From assembly GCA_030268105.1 (NCBI GenBank), contig BSDZ01000031.1, positions 620,001 through 684,000 on the forward strand: DNA of 64,000 nt. The letters are read 5' to 3'. The DNA comes from Volvox africanus. Taxonomy: Eukaryota > Chlorophyta > Chlorophyceae > Chlamydomonadales > Volvocaceae. Below are positions 12,920 to 26,488 of the stretch, piece by piece (the stretch's first letter is position 1; the number at the start of each line of letters is the position of its first letter). The notes under the pieces are model-generated. The model made no database searches. It had not been told where the DNA came from and worked only from the letters and a program-made list of their open reading frames with translations. The position numbers were made by a program, and so were the translations under genes.

Positions 12920-15900
12920 CTAAAAAAAGGCGTTAGAGACATAATGAACATACAAGGGTTGAGTTTAAGTAGGAAGTGAGGCATGCTTGTGAGAATGGAT
13001 GGAACGAACGGCTATTAGATTCTGACCTGTGCGTATCGGGGATGTGGTTTCATAATTACTTACGAGTCAGATTTGTTTCTTAAAATTGTGATGTGTTGCA
13101 CTCAGTAAGGGACAAAGCTGGCCGCAATACTACAGATAGGGTATTGTGACCATGGCTGGATACGCGAGCAGGGAATTTTCACAAACGAATTGTATGTATA
13201 TATCATGAAATGTTTATTATCAAAGCGGGTGAAAATGGCTCTGAAGTCTTTTTTCCGTGTGCGGCGGGGCTGCGACGCCTAAGTTGTGGCTTGCACAGGC
13301 ATGTTCGCCATAATTGGACGGTCCATATCCACTCCATGCTGAGGCTTAGAAGATTGCAAGATTAAAATAAATTATTAGTTTAGCTCCTTAAAGTACAACT
13401 TCACGCATTCCAACGTTGTCGGTGCCTGGCGATCGATGCTATTTCACCAAACAAGCAAGTGCGTTTCGCTCGAGGTTCATTTAAACATGCTTGCAGAATA
13501 AGTCATTCCTTTCAACCAGATCTTAGTTGAATAGGTTTTGCCTGGCTATAGACTACAAAACGAGGAAAGGAAATTGCTTACCTCGCTTGGGCTCGGAGAC
13601 CATAGAGGGCACATGTTTCCGGGGTTATGTGTCCCTGTAAATAGGAAGTGCAGCAAAACAGCATGTCTCCAATCTCTGACCTACTAGACCACATGCCAAA
13701 TTGAGCGCCAAGCACATACGCAGGATATGCAGGAGTACCGTTTCAGCGTTAGGATGGGCAGTAAAAATAAAACATGCTACATACTTATGTCTGTTTGCAT
13801 GTAAGTAGATTTCTAATGGTTACCTGTTGCGAATGGTACGGGGAAACGCACGTGAAGGCGCAATCACGAGACGAACTCGTCGGAACTTATCAGACAAAAC
13901 GTTTCTATGTTACAAGGTTGTGAACTTCGTTAGCCTCTGGCCCGTTCACCCTTTTGCCTTCGTAATCAATTACACCCGGGTTCTGCAATGTATGTGCCAA
14001 TCCCCTATGCTTTTGCCGTACGTGCACGCACGGATTGATTGATTAGGGAACGGGCAACTAATCCCGTCCTGAGGGATACTTATTAAGTAGAATGGCATTG
14101 TCACGTTTCTGTGTCCTTTATCCACTAGTCACTTAGCTTTCTGGCTGTCTCCGGCACCAGCTAGCAGCAGGTCCTAGCCCTGCCTCGCTCTGAGACTTTT
14201 CATATGATTCATGGCATTCACAAGTGAAACCGTATACATAAAACGATATCATATCCTACGTTGAATCTTCAAGCTATGCTCCATTATGTAAGAAACACGG
14301 TTTATGCCTTTGCCTCCTTTATCTACTCCCGGCCCTGACCACGCACCATACATGATAATGACCGCCACATACAGCTAGAACATTATCGCTTTTCTTCCTA
14401 ACGAGCATATTTATCTATCATGATTTAGATCAGTTAAGAGCCCGGCCGCTATCGATTGTATTACTGCCGGTAGGATCCTTGATGATAGAGGTAGAGGCTT
14501 ATGAGCGTTGACCACCATACAATCAGCACCCGCTTTAAGCAACGCTCGTCTCTATTCATCAACCATAAAAAAGAAAGAAGAAAAATCATTTCCTTGCAGC
14601 TTCTTGCATCTGACCGTTCGCACTCGAGGCACCTCGCTGCAGCTAGCCTTCACAGACTATCCCCGCAGAAACTGCTGTTATCCACATGACCCATCACTTA
14701 CTCGGAAGCTTGTTGCAAAATGGATGACTTCTCGCTACGTTGATAGTGCATCCGTGCTCGACATCCGGAAAGAGAGATGGCATTGACTGAGGAGCCATTG
14801 AACATCCCTGCATAAGCTCCAAAACATTAAACAACGATAGATAAAGAGAATCTGCACGGCGGGGTGATTGTGGAGCAATTGCTAATTGTCATTTGCGTGT
14901 GACTTTCTGTATCCCTTCAAGCTTCGTAAGCTTCATCACAACATTCGTGATAAACTTACCTATGGTTTAGGTATTGAAATTTTATAGACCAGAGCAAGAA
15001 CCATGTCGAAGGGCCAGGAGCTTCAAGCCAGATGTGTGATCAAGCAGCGTGCGCAATAAGTAATTGTTAGAACTTTTATCTTTATATTCAGCTATAATTA
15101 TGTTCAGGGTAAGAGAGAGCGGCCCAAAGTTCTTAAAAAGTGTGATCTTTCTAAAGAATCAAATGGGTCATTGCAGTATTTGGAGTTAATAGCACAGTCA
15201 CACTTGCAACAGTGTATAATCTATTGAAGATTGTGTTCTAACATTGGGGTCAGGTTGCAGCTTCAGGTGTACTATCTGCTGACTGGTAGCTGCATGGCAC
15301 TTACCGGTATGGGATTAAGCTGCATTACAGCTACCGTACAGCCTTGCCTAAAGATAAACACAATACCAGATTTCAGCTGGTAAAGCGATGGAAGAAGTAT
15401 GCGCAATCTTAAAAGGCATGTGCGTCGATCGCGCAATCGTCAACTTCCCGTCTCGTACACCGAGCGACCCGCGTGTGACCCGGTTTCGCTTACGTAGGTT
15501 CCCTCTGACAGCGCAAAACCTCAAAAATTGCATTTTATTCTGTTTTTCCTGGCATTTCTTTATCATGTTACTCCCGGTATTCTGACGGATTTGCGCAACT
15601 GCAGTTGCACGTTTATACAAGTGGAGTAGTCCTGCGTGGACTCGGGCAGTCTTTGATGCTACGAATGGGTTGACGCATTCATGAAATTTGGCTGACATGG
15701 CAGATTAACTAGAGCAGCACTCAAGCAAGGTGAAAGTCATAAGTCAAAACCCTAAGTTACAGATTAGGTGATTGCTTTGCATTCTCACCAGATTTCATTA
15801 CTCGTACTCCGAATACGTTCCGATGTCTGAGAGGCATCCGTAACCTAGAGCAAGAAAATGATAAGATTTCGATGTATTATATCGCGCCAAATGGTATTCG

Positions 15901-18900
15901 TGTTCCATTTATTGCCCTCATGTTATCCCACAAATACATAGCAAGGGGGGGAATTAAACTGCCTGATCCGACCCCCTCGCTCCCTTTCCCACAAGGCCCT
16001 ATCAAGGTGGCAACCACATCCTACAAACGGTAACTGAGAATCCGAATGGACATCGGTTTAAAAGTCCTCAGTTGGCCAGCGGCTGCTGTTATACTCCTCG
16101 CTGCCACGCAGCACTACTGCTGTTACTGAAGCCATCCACGTGAATTGACGATTATAATTCAGTTGCAATCGAAAACACGGGGAGCTGCGGATGTCCGGGA
16201 ATAAGTGCTTACAGTTGATGGCGAACCGAGCAGTGGACCTACAACCGCTGCTAGTGAACTGCGTTTTAGATTGGTGGATGTTGAGGACCCCTCCTGTTCC
16301 CCCAAGTAGAGCATGCGTGCCCTGGCTCCCCCTTTTAAGCAGGTTTATAGTTTCTACTTTCTATTTACTCTATGAGGGTGTAGTTCGCGCACTATTGCCA
16401 CTTCTGAATCGTTGAGAGAAAAAAAACTGGTATGGATATATAGCTGCGGTGTGAAGCCAAGCTAGTTGCGCCGTAGTGTGTAGCTGTATAGATTATTCAG
16501 ATAGCGTTTTGACAGCGGGCGTTTTATTTTTCGGACAGCGGGTACAGAGCTCATTGAGCAGAAAGGGCGAGTTCAAGGCTTCTGTCCAGAAGGACGGTGT
16601 AGAACAAGGATGTTACTGGCCAAACGTACTGAAGTGTAATGACAGCTCGGCGAGGTTTCAGGATGTTGGTTTCGGCCTGCAGGGCCAGGCCTCGTTTTAT
16701 TTTCCTCCTCGATGGGCGATTTTAACCTAGACGGACCTGGAGGGGGCAGCGACCTCGTGAGCCATGCCGGTTTGCTCTCCTGCGCGGCATCACGCCTCCG
16801 TTTCAAAAATATTAAGTGTTCAATTAAGTCGAGGATATGGGAGGCCAAAAATGATACGGTAGCAAGAAGGGAAGGTACTTTGTCCTCTTCGCCTACGCCC
16901 CTTCGAAGCCGTACGTCAAGAGATCCCAAGGATATTTGGCGGGCTCCGCTTAACGTGCATTGACGTACGTCATGAACCTAATCGTTAGTTTTCTGGTGGT
17001 GCTTTTATTATTGGGGGCTACGCGGTTTGGCAGATAGGCCGGAGCTGGGTGAAGGGCTTCGTTCCGGGGGTAGCTCGTCTTTTAGAATGTGATCGACGAC
17101 CGATTCACGTCGACTACCTGTGCGGCTTGCCTGGTGGCCTCCGTTGTCCTTCTGCCTGCCTTATGGCTTTCGGGAGCGGTTCCGATTTGTTTTTCCAGTC
17201 CTATTACTGGAAGGCCTTTACACTTGCGAGTTCTCCGGTCAGGTCAAATATTGTGACGCGGTGAAATTCTCGCGATGACAACGTGGCAGTCAGCTAGGGA
17301 AGCTTGGCATTTCTAAATAGTCAAGTGAACTAGTGAACAGTGAACTAGCGACCACGACGTTTGTTTCGCATTTTTATTAATCAACCCGCTACACCTTTTC
17401 GGGGTCCAAGTTACGTGTGGGAAGGATGGTCATGCTGAATAATATCCTTACGCATTGTGACGGTCTGACTGCTGAAATAAATCTGCGTTAATAAATATAC
17501 GTTGGATGTTCGTTTGCCGACTGGATCTTCTTTGTTTGTTTGTTTGTAAGCAAATGGACGAATAAAAGCATTTACATTCGTTTTGTGTCAAATAATAATT
17601 TTGTGTAAATAAAATTATTTCCGAGGCAACGCCCTTGAAGTCATACCGGAATTTCCCCGACCCAAGGCAGCGATTCACCTGCTGCTACATGCCATGCAAC
17701 GGCCAATCTGTATGTTGTGCGCATATCCAAATACAAAAGATGTAGCACAGCTAGACATATTAAAACAGATTATTTCACTTAAGTAATATTTGATGCGTTT
17801 CCAGCCGCTTGCAAAGATCTATGACCCGCTCAGCGGCCAGCTTGGAGTGACGGGCGCACGGATGTCGGGCTGCGACACGCGCACCCCAGCGGCGCACTTA
17901 AAGTAAACCCCAAATCGTCCTTCTCATCAGTGCATTCGGAGCCTATCTGAATCGTATTACTTACGAACATCCCATGCATGTCAGAAACACGAAAGCCTAG
18001 CAACCTGGCACAACCTGCTACAACCTGCCAGGGGACTCCGTCGCTCTTTGCCCGCTGTATCACACCGAGGCCATCTCCGTCGTATAGTATGTCAACATTA
18101 CCGACAGGGCGACTTTTAAAAGATAAGACCAATCGGAGCAGTCAGGTGGAACGTGTTTAGGGAGAAATATTGATAGTAAAGCCAGCACCGACAATCATCC
18201 GCGCGGAGCCGGGGCCCCCGATTTCCATTACACATGATTTTGGTTATACGGCGTGTTGCAGCAAGTAAAAAGGAGCGCCGTTCGTCCGCTCTCCTCCGTT
18301 AGCTTGTACGACATATATCTCACTGGAAGCGCTTCGATGCTAAGTACGAATATGAGGGGGACATTTAGTCCTGGAGCTGGTCACTCTTAGGCGACGTCTC
18401 TTCTCTGTAGCACCGCGCTGTGCGCTTGCTTGTTTTTAAGTATTGCGCTTTCCCCACCGTTTGTGCCGACCTCTCTATTCATTACGTACCGTGCCTTGGT
18501 TCCTGTTTGGTACCCGTATGGCCCTTCGTCACGCCGTCAGTTGCGTAGTTGTCGAGTGCGTAAGACGTATCAAGTACGTATTCTTACCTAGTATGGAATT
18601 CCTACCTTACGTTCGTTTTATACGCTTACTGCTGTATGTACGCTTACGCACGAATAGGACTTGGGCCCCCTTAATGGACGACCGTGGTCAGTTGCAAATG
18701 TACTGATAGACAGACAGACTCGAAAACAGACATCGCATATTTACAGCTTCTTACGGCTACGGGTCAATTTCTGCCACCGGCGAGGGTCTTTGGGGTTTTG
18801 GATTTTCGGTCCAATTACTGTCCTATTACTACAACCCTGTTACTAGAAGCGGGCTGAATTTCTTTTTCGGAGCTTCAGTACGGTTCGCGCCATCCGAAGC

Positions 18901-19523
18901 ATTCGCCGATGTCTTCTCACTGACCTCTATCATCCAGCATACTCAGCAGGGGTCGCCTTCTTACAAAATCAAATTTCCGTGTTTCCTCAATGAGATGCAA
19001 ACGCAACGTACTTTGCAACATAACGTTATGGAGTAGCGGGCAAAGGTTTATTTCAGGCAGCTGCGCCGCTGCTACGCTTGTTCTGCAGATGCGAATTAGA
19101 ATGGCGGTCGGAGCTCGCTGTAGCAACCGTTTTTAAATCCTTGGACAGCAGCCGCGCGCGTGCGGTTCAGCACCCTGGTAACAGATCCCCTGGCATGCAT
19201 GACTCGAGATATACTTTGCCAATCTACATGAAGCATGTCTTTGAAACAATATGATACATATAGAGAGATTGATTGAGTGCCCAAATGCTACACAGACACA
19301 TGCACACACACACATATATAACTGTATAGTTATAGAAACCCTTACATATATAGGTGTTACAGTATGGGCGACTATATCTCTATATCTATCTCTATCTCTT
19401 TATCATTATGGGCGACTATATCTCTATGTACCTCTCTCTCTTTATATACATATATAAATGCTATAAATGCTATATAAACGCTTATATATATACCTCGGTG
19501 TTACAGGATGGGATACTATATGC

Positions 19524-19564
<41 letters not shown>

Positions 19565-20279
19565 AGCATTTGTATGAACGGGTGTTACACTGTGGGCGAC
19601 TTGCCCTTAGAGGACAAGCACCGGAGGCCCTGACCGGGCCGAACCACAGCACAGGGGGGTCCTGCCGTGCACTCCTCCCCTCGCTCAGCCAGCAAGGGGA
19701 CACTGACCTCACGAGCCTCAAGCCTGGCTACTCAAAAGAACAGAGCCTCAGCCAACCTCACCAGCTCCCAGACGAGAGGGCAAGAGATCACCCCTAACTC
19801 CCTAAAAGCAAGAAAAACCCTCCGCCTTCACCTCCACTGCCTCTCAAGCAAAAAAACCTTGCCTGTAAGAAACTGTTAGTGTAACAGAATTCCCTAACAG
19901 TGCTAGAGCTGTCAGATGTTGTTTGGGCTGGGTGCGATTGGATCTGGCTGTTAACAACAATGTTGACAAAATAAAACAAGGATGTTCACTGTTACTTGCT
20001 GTTGGTGACTGTCTGGTGCTGTTTGGAGTGAATGTATGCTCTGGTGATGTTATTCATGAATATCAGATGGAATGAACCAAAACTTTGAAATGATTGGAAA
20101 CCAGCAGTGTATGCATCTATTTATGTAACCTCAATGCTGACAGTTACTGACATGAATGGATATTATATTACCACTAGGACATGCGTGTTGACATCAGCAA
20201 AGAACCAAAAAGACAAGTGTCAGACAGTAATAGGCAGATAAGAGCATGTGACAGACTGTAGAGCATGTAACAACCTACA
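12920..20279. other. AT-rich spacer between genes A and B, left part
   Basis: More than 7 kb with no convincing gene. 16460-17270 and 18240-19130 are more GC-rich and may be decayed transposon sequence; 16712 opens a short frame starting MGDFN, reminiscent of an AP-endonuclease motif, but nothing else supports it. Simple repeats (CA/TA/TG runs) lie at about 19290-19565. The region presumably includes the gene A promoter near 12920. Confidence 0.45.
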
Positions 20280-20534
20280 TGTTGTAATGTATACTATCAG
20301 ACATTAGGAAGCCTGACGTTATAACGAGAAAATATTAGTTACTTTATCTGATAGTCAAAAGAAGATTAAAATTGTTCGCCCTGGAGTTGGCACAAATACT
20401 TGCACGTCTAGCACTACAGATTGGACGAGCGCGGGTCGAAAGCGTACTGCTGAGTACAGCTACAACAACACGATTGTTGCTAGAACGGATCGCTATAGAT
20501 CCCAACTGATACACTATTTGGTAACAATATAACA
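20280..20534 (-). mobile_element. LTR-like element, inverted copy
   Basis: A 255-bp segment bounded by TGTTG... and ...AACA. Its reverse complement aligns over its length with 21651-21891 and 23736-23984, sharing GCGCTCGTCC, a TGTAGT/TAGTGC block, the ACTCCGG region and the CTGATAGT...ACAACA end. No target duplication is evident (CTACA against GGAAT). Best read as a solo or orphan LTR in the opposite orientation. Confidence 0.7.
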
Positions 20535-21650
20535 GGAATATTTCTAGTTAACTGCACCTAAAATTCATCAATAGCATATTGTAGCCATCCAAAGAGTGGG
20601 TTTAGGAACAGACAGTAACAACATATAACTGGGCATCCATAACTGCTTTCAGCCATCGCTCTTCGCAACTCTTACCAGCAACCTTATGTCAACAGCATTT
20701 AACAGCATGATTATCGTTCGGTGCGACCTGACAGGATGATCACCGACCCGTAATTGAATGAATTCTGATCATAAAATAGATCTGTATATATTTACAAAAT
20801 CACGCATTGATAAATACTCGAGATCAGTATTATACTCGTGGCGCTGCCAGCAAATTGCCAATCGAGCCGGCATACGTAGTTGATTAGCAAAAAATGGTGT
20901 AATTCAGTAAATAATAATATCTTCTATATATAAAACTTTAATTTTTGCATATCGATGCATGTGAGAAGTGTGACTTCAGGTGCGGTAAACCAAGTCTGCG
21001 TACGCATCACGACATGATTACATAAAAGCGCGCTGAGACTCACAATAATTAGTATTGTTATCTAAAACATGGCTACAAAAGTATAAGCGTAATGGTGTGA
21101 GATATGATTGTAGCGACGACCATGGCTGTTAAGCTACATAACCGAATATTGATATTTGGCCATTCGCACGGCATAAATGCCGGGAAGGTTTAATACTGAC
21201 AATATACTGCGTGCGAGTATCGGTGATACATTTATTAGGGTTTATCACACTTGCGGATCCGGGATCTGGTATGATATGTACCATGCGCCGATATCACGAG
21301 TAAAAGACGTGCGAGGACGGCCGGATAACAGCTCTAATCTCTTTACGAGCTCTAATCGGAAAACATCAATATTATTGTATTGAGCTAATATCTAATAGTT
21401 AACAATATCCAACACGCCCGCATCTCATATTCTGGCCACTCCACCACGCCACTGCCAAAGTCTTCCTCTGCCTCTTAATCTCATCCTGATGTGTTTGGCT
21501 TGTTGTGCGAGCGCATCGGCACTTGACACTGAATGTTAAGACGTGCAGATAAGTGCATGAGCAGCAAAGAGGGATACAGCAAGTTTGGTGCAAGACCAGG
21601 TTCGTTCATGAACTGTCTCACCCTGATCTTTCCGTAGTAGGCTACTTACA
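20535..21650. other. AT-rich spacer between LTR copies
   Basis: No gene, domain or structured repeat was recognised. Confidence 0.5.
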
Positions 21651-23984
21651 TGGCTGGCTGTTATCAAATGATGTATTTGTTGGGATTTGTAGCGATCCTT
21701 ACTGGCAAAAATCGTGTTATTGGAGCTGTACTTGGCAGTACGCTAGTGAACCAGCGCTCGTCCCATCTGTAGTATTTGTGCCAACTCCGGACCGAACTGT
21801 AAAGTGTTTTTTGACTATCAGTTACAATGTAACGAATACTTTCTCCTTACAACGTGAGGCTTCCAAACGTCTGGTAGTCTACATTGCAACACTGGCATTG
21901 ACAAGAGCAATCTTAGTCCGTTGGATACATTCACGGAGGATCTCGGGTGACCTGTCCTGGCCGCCACCGCTTCTGGTTTGTAATTGCTTTGTTGATCCCA
22001 GGACATTTGCTGCTTTGCCTGTGTGAATTTGCACTCTGAGCAGGTGAATCAAATCGCTTCTTGCTTGCTGCTGCGGCTGCTGGTCCGAACCTGAGTCCGG
22101 ATCAGTTGAAGGCCTTGATCGAGCGAATGAAGCAAGGGACTGCTTGAACGGGTACCTGCTGTATCTGTCTGAAGTGCTTTCTTTCCGTAGAAGTGAAACC
22201 AAGTGAATTGCGCTCGACCGAAACTTGTGTAAGAGTGCCTTTAGCACACAAGTTGTGAGGTCATCATCGTCCACCCATGGCCTCTGGGATGAAATGGGAT
22301 TGGCAGGTGGAGATGGTCAAGCCGACTTGACCACCGTTCCTAGAGGTCTTGGAGGGGCCCAGACTCGAATGTCACTCATGGTGTCCAAGATCCCGCTGTG
22401 CTGCCACTTCCGTGGACACCCGCCCATCTGATTGTTCCGCTCTCGCCAACCACAGTTGACGTGAGGAACAAGGGGGTCTGCCATCATCTCTGTGCCAGGG
22501 TCATGACGATGGTGATGAGGTGATAAAACTTTCTATCCCTGTAACGAAATTGCATATCTCGCATGATATGAGACAGAAGAATGTTGAATGTAGCACTGCT
22601 GAAGCAACTCGTGCATACCTGCGTGACGTGCGGAAGTACCTGCAGCTGGTCCGTGGTAGTGATCGTAATGCCGTGAGATGTTTATTCGTCAGGAATACCC
22701 TCAAGGGTAGGGCGAAGACCTGGTACGATCAATGGACCACTGCTAAGGAAACCTTCACGTTTGATGAGTTGACTGCTGCTTTGTTTGCTCGTTTTGCCCC
22801 AGAAGTTCAGAATCCCCCGCATCCCATACTGAGGGCTCTGCCGATTGTTTCGAAGCCACCCTGGGAGCATGGGTGTCGTCCACAGAGTCGGCTCCGACAG
22901 CCAACCGGGTTCTGGTTATTCAGGTCAATTTATCAGGGCAGAGGGGCAGGGCAGGACGCTGAGATGAAGGCACTTAAAGTTGCCAACGCAAGGCAGCATC
23001 TGTGGGAGCTGCCCATGTGCGATGTGCCAATATGTAAGGCAGCAAGCAGCACCAGGTACGTCTTCACCTCTGCCGGGCGGTACATATGCACCCTTGGTTT
23101 CGAACACCAATATTCTTATATCTTAATAACAGTGTTCTCTCCGTGATCTTCGGAGTTTTCGTTTCCCGCCCCCCCCCCAGACGCCCGATATTGCCTGATG
23201 AGGAACTGGAAAGAATTATATCCACCCAGGTGGCAATTGATCCACTACCTGAATCCAGCAGCAGAGACGGGAGCTGGGCCTAAATGATTCCATCGGCAGC
23301 AGATGAGGAGCGATGCGTAGACAGGCAGGGGAATAGGATGATGGACTGTCGCCTGGGAGGCCCTGCTGGGATGAAGTCCTGTAAGTTAGAAAAAGCAGTA
23401 CGCTAAGAACAACACATGCGGCCCGCCATGCAAGCATACGTACGTGCATTAATTCATTTATATTGCCTCCTGTCGACCCATCTGCGGGTGCACGGAGGCT
23501 GCAAGGTATGGTAACTGTATGGTAAATGACCTGTACGAATGGCTGGTCATACATGCAAAACACTGCCGTACAAAATATAAAGTGACAGCGCCGGCGCATC
23601 GGATCTGTGCTCCAGGTTTCGTGGGTGATTCAACACGTAGTCGTCGCTCCATAAAGGAACTGAAGCGTTCCGATGTTCATGCAATTTATTTCCTGTCGGT
23701 CTCGCCCCAGGGCCCGAATGCTTTAAAACTTACATTGTACACTGTTATCAAATGGTGTATCAGTCGTATAGCGGTCCGTAGCAACAATCGTGTTGATGTA
23801 AGCTGTACTCAGCAGTACGCTTTCGACCCGCGCTCGTCCAATCTGTAGTGCTAGACGTGCAAGTATTTGTGCGAACTCCGGAGCGAACAATTTCAGTCTT
23901 CTTTTGAATATCAGATACAATGTAACGAATACTTTCTCGTTTTAAGGTCAGGCTTCCTAATGTCTGATAGTTTAAATTACAACA
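21651..23984 (+). mobile_element. Degenerate non-autonomous LTR retrotransposon
   Basis: Two direct copies of a 240-250 bp sequence, 21651-21891 and 23736-23984, each start TG and end CAACA, and flank about 1.8 kb containing a gag-like frame. They differ at many positions, so the insertion is old or the pair is composite; the flanking 5-mers (TTACA and GACAC) do not match. Just after the left copy, CTGGCATTGACAAGAGC could be a decayed primer binding site. No protease, reverse transcriptase, RNase H or integrase was seen. Confidence 0.65.
22040..22900 (+). pseudogene. Gag-like fragment of the LTR element, frameshifted
   Basis: The best-preserved part, about 22517-22820, reads YLRDVRKYLQLVRG, then NTLKGRAKTWYDQW, then FTFDELTAALFARFAPEV. 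This is the hydrophobic/tryptophan pattern of the retrotransposon gag family (L-x-G-x-A-x-x-W followed by a W/F-x-x-F-x-x-x-F segment). Upstream, in another frame, about 22068-22130 encodes LSPDQLKALIERMKQG, typical of a gag N-terminus. Stops and frame changes separate the pieces and break the frame again after about 22820. It is not a functional gene. Confidence 0.7.
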
Positions 23985-26488
23985 GACACCAATAAGAATA
24001 TATATGCATTCAAATTGCATGATGCATGCAGATGTACGTGCACATGCCCGTCCGTCAGGCTCTGACAAATTGGGCAAACAGTATGTTTCTGGCAGCAACA
24101 CACGCGCCCGAAGATGTTTTGAAGACTATTTCGTGATGATACTGTCAACTAGCTTCAAGCAGCTTTCTTTCGTTCAGGCAGGCACTTAACAGGACGCAGC
24201 GGGGCTCCAAAACAATGTTTTGACAAGCGTTAAATTTTAACTCTTTAGTTTTCAAGTTTCCTCTTGAGGGATTGCTCTTCGGCACCACTTAAAGGCTCAT
24301 ATCGACCACTCAAGTTGACACCCTCATAAAAGAGGCAGTGAGGCACTTCCATTTGCATGCATGACTTGATTGCATGACTTGACTTTCTATAAATCTTTGA
24401 AAATATTATTAGTTTAGCGTGTCAGTTGCTTGCATTAAAATATTGGTAACGTAAAGGGATGTAAAACCTAAGGAGGGTGGCCAAGCCAGGAGCACGCGCG
24501 AGCACATTGCACCGTATGGCACCGTGTCCGTGACGCGCGGGTCGCCTGTCACAAACGATGATGGCCTTCAGGGGTCTCGGATGTTAACAGCATAGTACTG
24601 GGGAAAATATATTTTTACGGACGTATACTATCCTTGAACTATTATTGTTATACTTAGCCGCGGGGTTGAGGGATGGATGCGGCGCGAGATATTTGTGGCA
24701 CAAAACGTTTGCATCTCCATGCAACACCGATTGCAAATACGGATCCGCATCGACTTTGATCGCCCGTTTGTGATAACAACGAAGGGCAATCCTATGGGCG
24801 ACGACTGAAGTTGCAAGACATATTCGGAGAGTACGTTGCGTGCCACAAAAAACGAATTTCACGCACGACATTGAGACTAATGGTTGACAAGGGTGATAAT
24901 AATGACGTCTAAGGTAGAGGGCGGTTTCCTTGGCAACGGCAGTTGCTTGACCCACCTTGACCTACTGTCAGTCATGTCATTAAAGCGCGAGCTGTCAAAT
25001 AAAGCAAGCATGCCCAAGCAACTAAGGATCGCGTCAACATATATATCATCGCAATAAGTACCTTAGTATAATTGTAACATCCTCTGCTCTGAAGTTGCGT
25101 CCCATCGATTTCGTTTGCCTGCCTGTGAGATAGGCTTGAACTAGCTCGACAACATGCCTAATTAGGTATATATGTTGGCGAAACTGGTACCGGACTGGCT
25201 CCACGTCTGGCCAAAGAACCTGATGACATGTTCATGTGGCAGTGGGTTTTTAGATGACCCAGATGTAATTAAATTTGACATCCAAATAAAGGCCTGCTGG
25301 GACACAGGACAACTCTGGTACGATAGATATCACGGTCGGTTGCCCAAGCACAACACAGGTGCAGCTGATAAGAGAAAAGCATGACAACCTACATGGTGTG
25401 TGATAGCAGAAAATGGGAGCTGTGATGCTGTGATGGATCTCCAGCTCTGTAAGCGAGCCCGCCGGTGTGGCGGCGGAACTTGAGCGGCCCCGAAGCAGTG
25501 CTGCCAGGTTTTGTCTGGACCTCACCTCAGGCCTCATAACCCAGCGCCTCTTAGAGCTCATGGCTTTTAGGTTTTTTTATCAATAAGCATTCAATCTGTA
25601 ACTGCGTGGAGTATCCTACCTCAGGTCACACGCGTCTTCTGCTGTATAAGATGTGGTAGTATAAAAACGAATGGATCCGCCGTACGACCGGAGGCAAATA
25701 AGTGCAAATTATATCAGTTCCGCAAACGATTTTATTTCATGAGTCTTATGATAAGTCTACAATCCGAACCATAAAGGTGTGAGGCGCCAAGGAGCTTATC
25801 GTAGTGGGCGCAGGGGCTTCTGTACATTATGAGCCGAAAACATCATGCAGAAAGTATTATACATAAGAATGTTATTTAATATATCCAGGTTTGCGATACC
25901 TTCCGGTCTTGCAGAAACTCATTTCCTTGCGCCTGTTGCATTTTCCCGTCGAACTACAGGGATAGGTATCGAGCAAGGGCTGTGGGCTCAACATTTAGAA
26001 CTGCTCTATCCCTTCAGCTTAAAAATAAAGCTGTCAATCCCCAAAGGCTACGCCCAACTGTCCTCGACTTCAACCGCAACTCCCATGGGGAGCCACGGCG
26101 ACATGGCTACAAGTTGTCAAGAAGCTGTTGTATCATTTGCTATACCCCAAGGAAATACTTATGAGGTAATTCCAAATCATAACATACACTACTCAGATTG
26201 ATGTCGGGAGTCGGTGAGAGCCATATCATCCCGTGCTTTCTCATTTGTCCTATATCTCTAGCTTTATGCAGAATATATCCTAACATTATTAACTAAGATC
26301 TTGCTTATCCCCCATTGCTTTCCCGATCTGTCTTATGTCATGGCGCCTACCAGTGCCATCTCTTTTTGCGTCCCTTTATCTTCTTGCAACCTCCAAAATT
26401 AATATAACAGTAATTAATATATATTATCCAGGGAACTTACAACCTGGCATCAGTTGGCGGCACAACTGCGATCGTACCCACACATTCA
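23985..26488. other. Spacer upstream of gene B
   Basis: No convincing exon. It should contain the gene B promoter and 5' UTR, which I cannot delimit. A short frame at 25172-25384 has some protein-like character (DVIKFDIQIKACWD) but no recognised family. Confidence 0.4.

Noticed and set aside
25172..25384. Short plus-strand frame with protein-like composition
   Set aside because: No start context, splice support or recognised domain.
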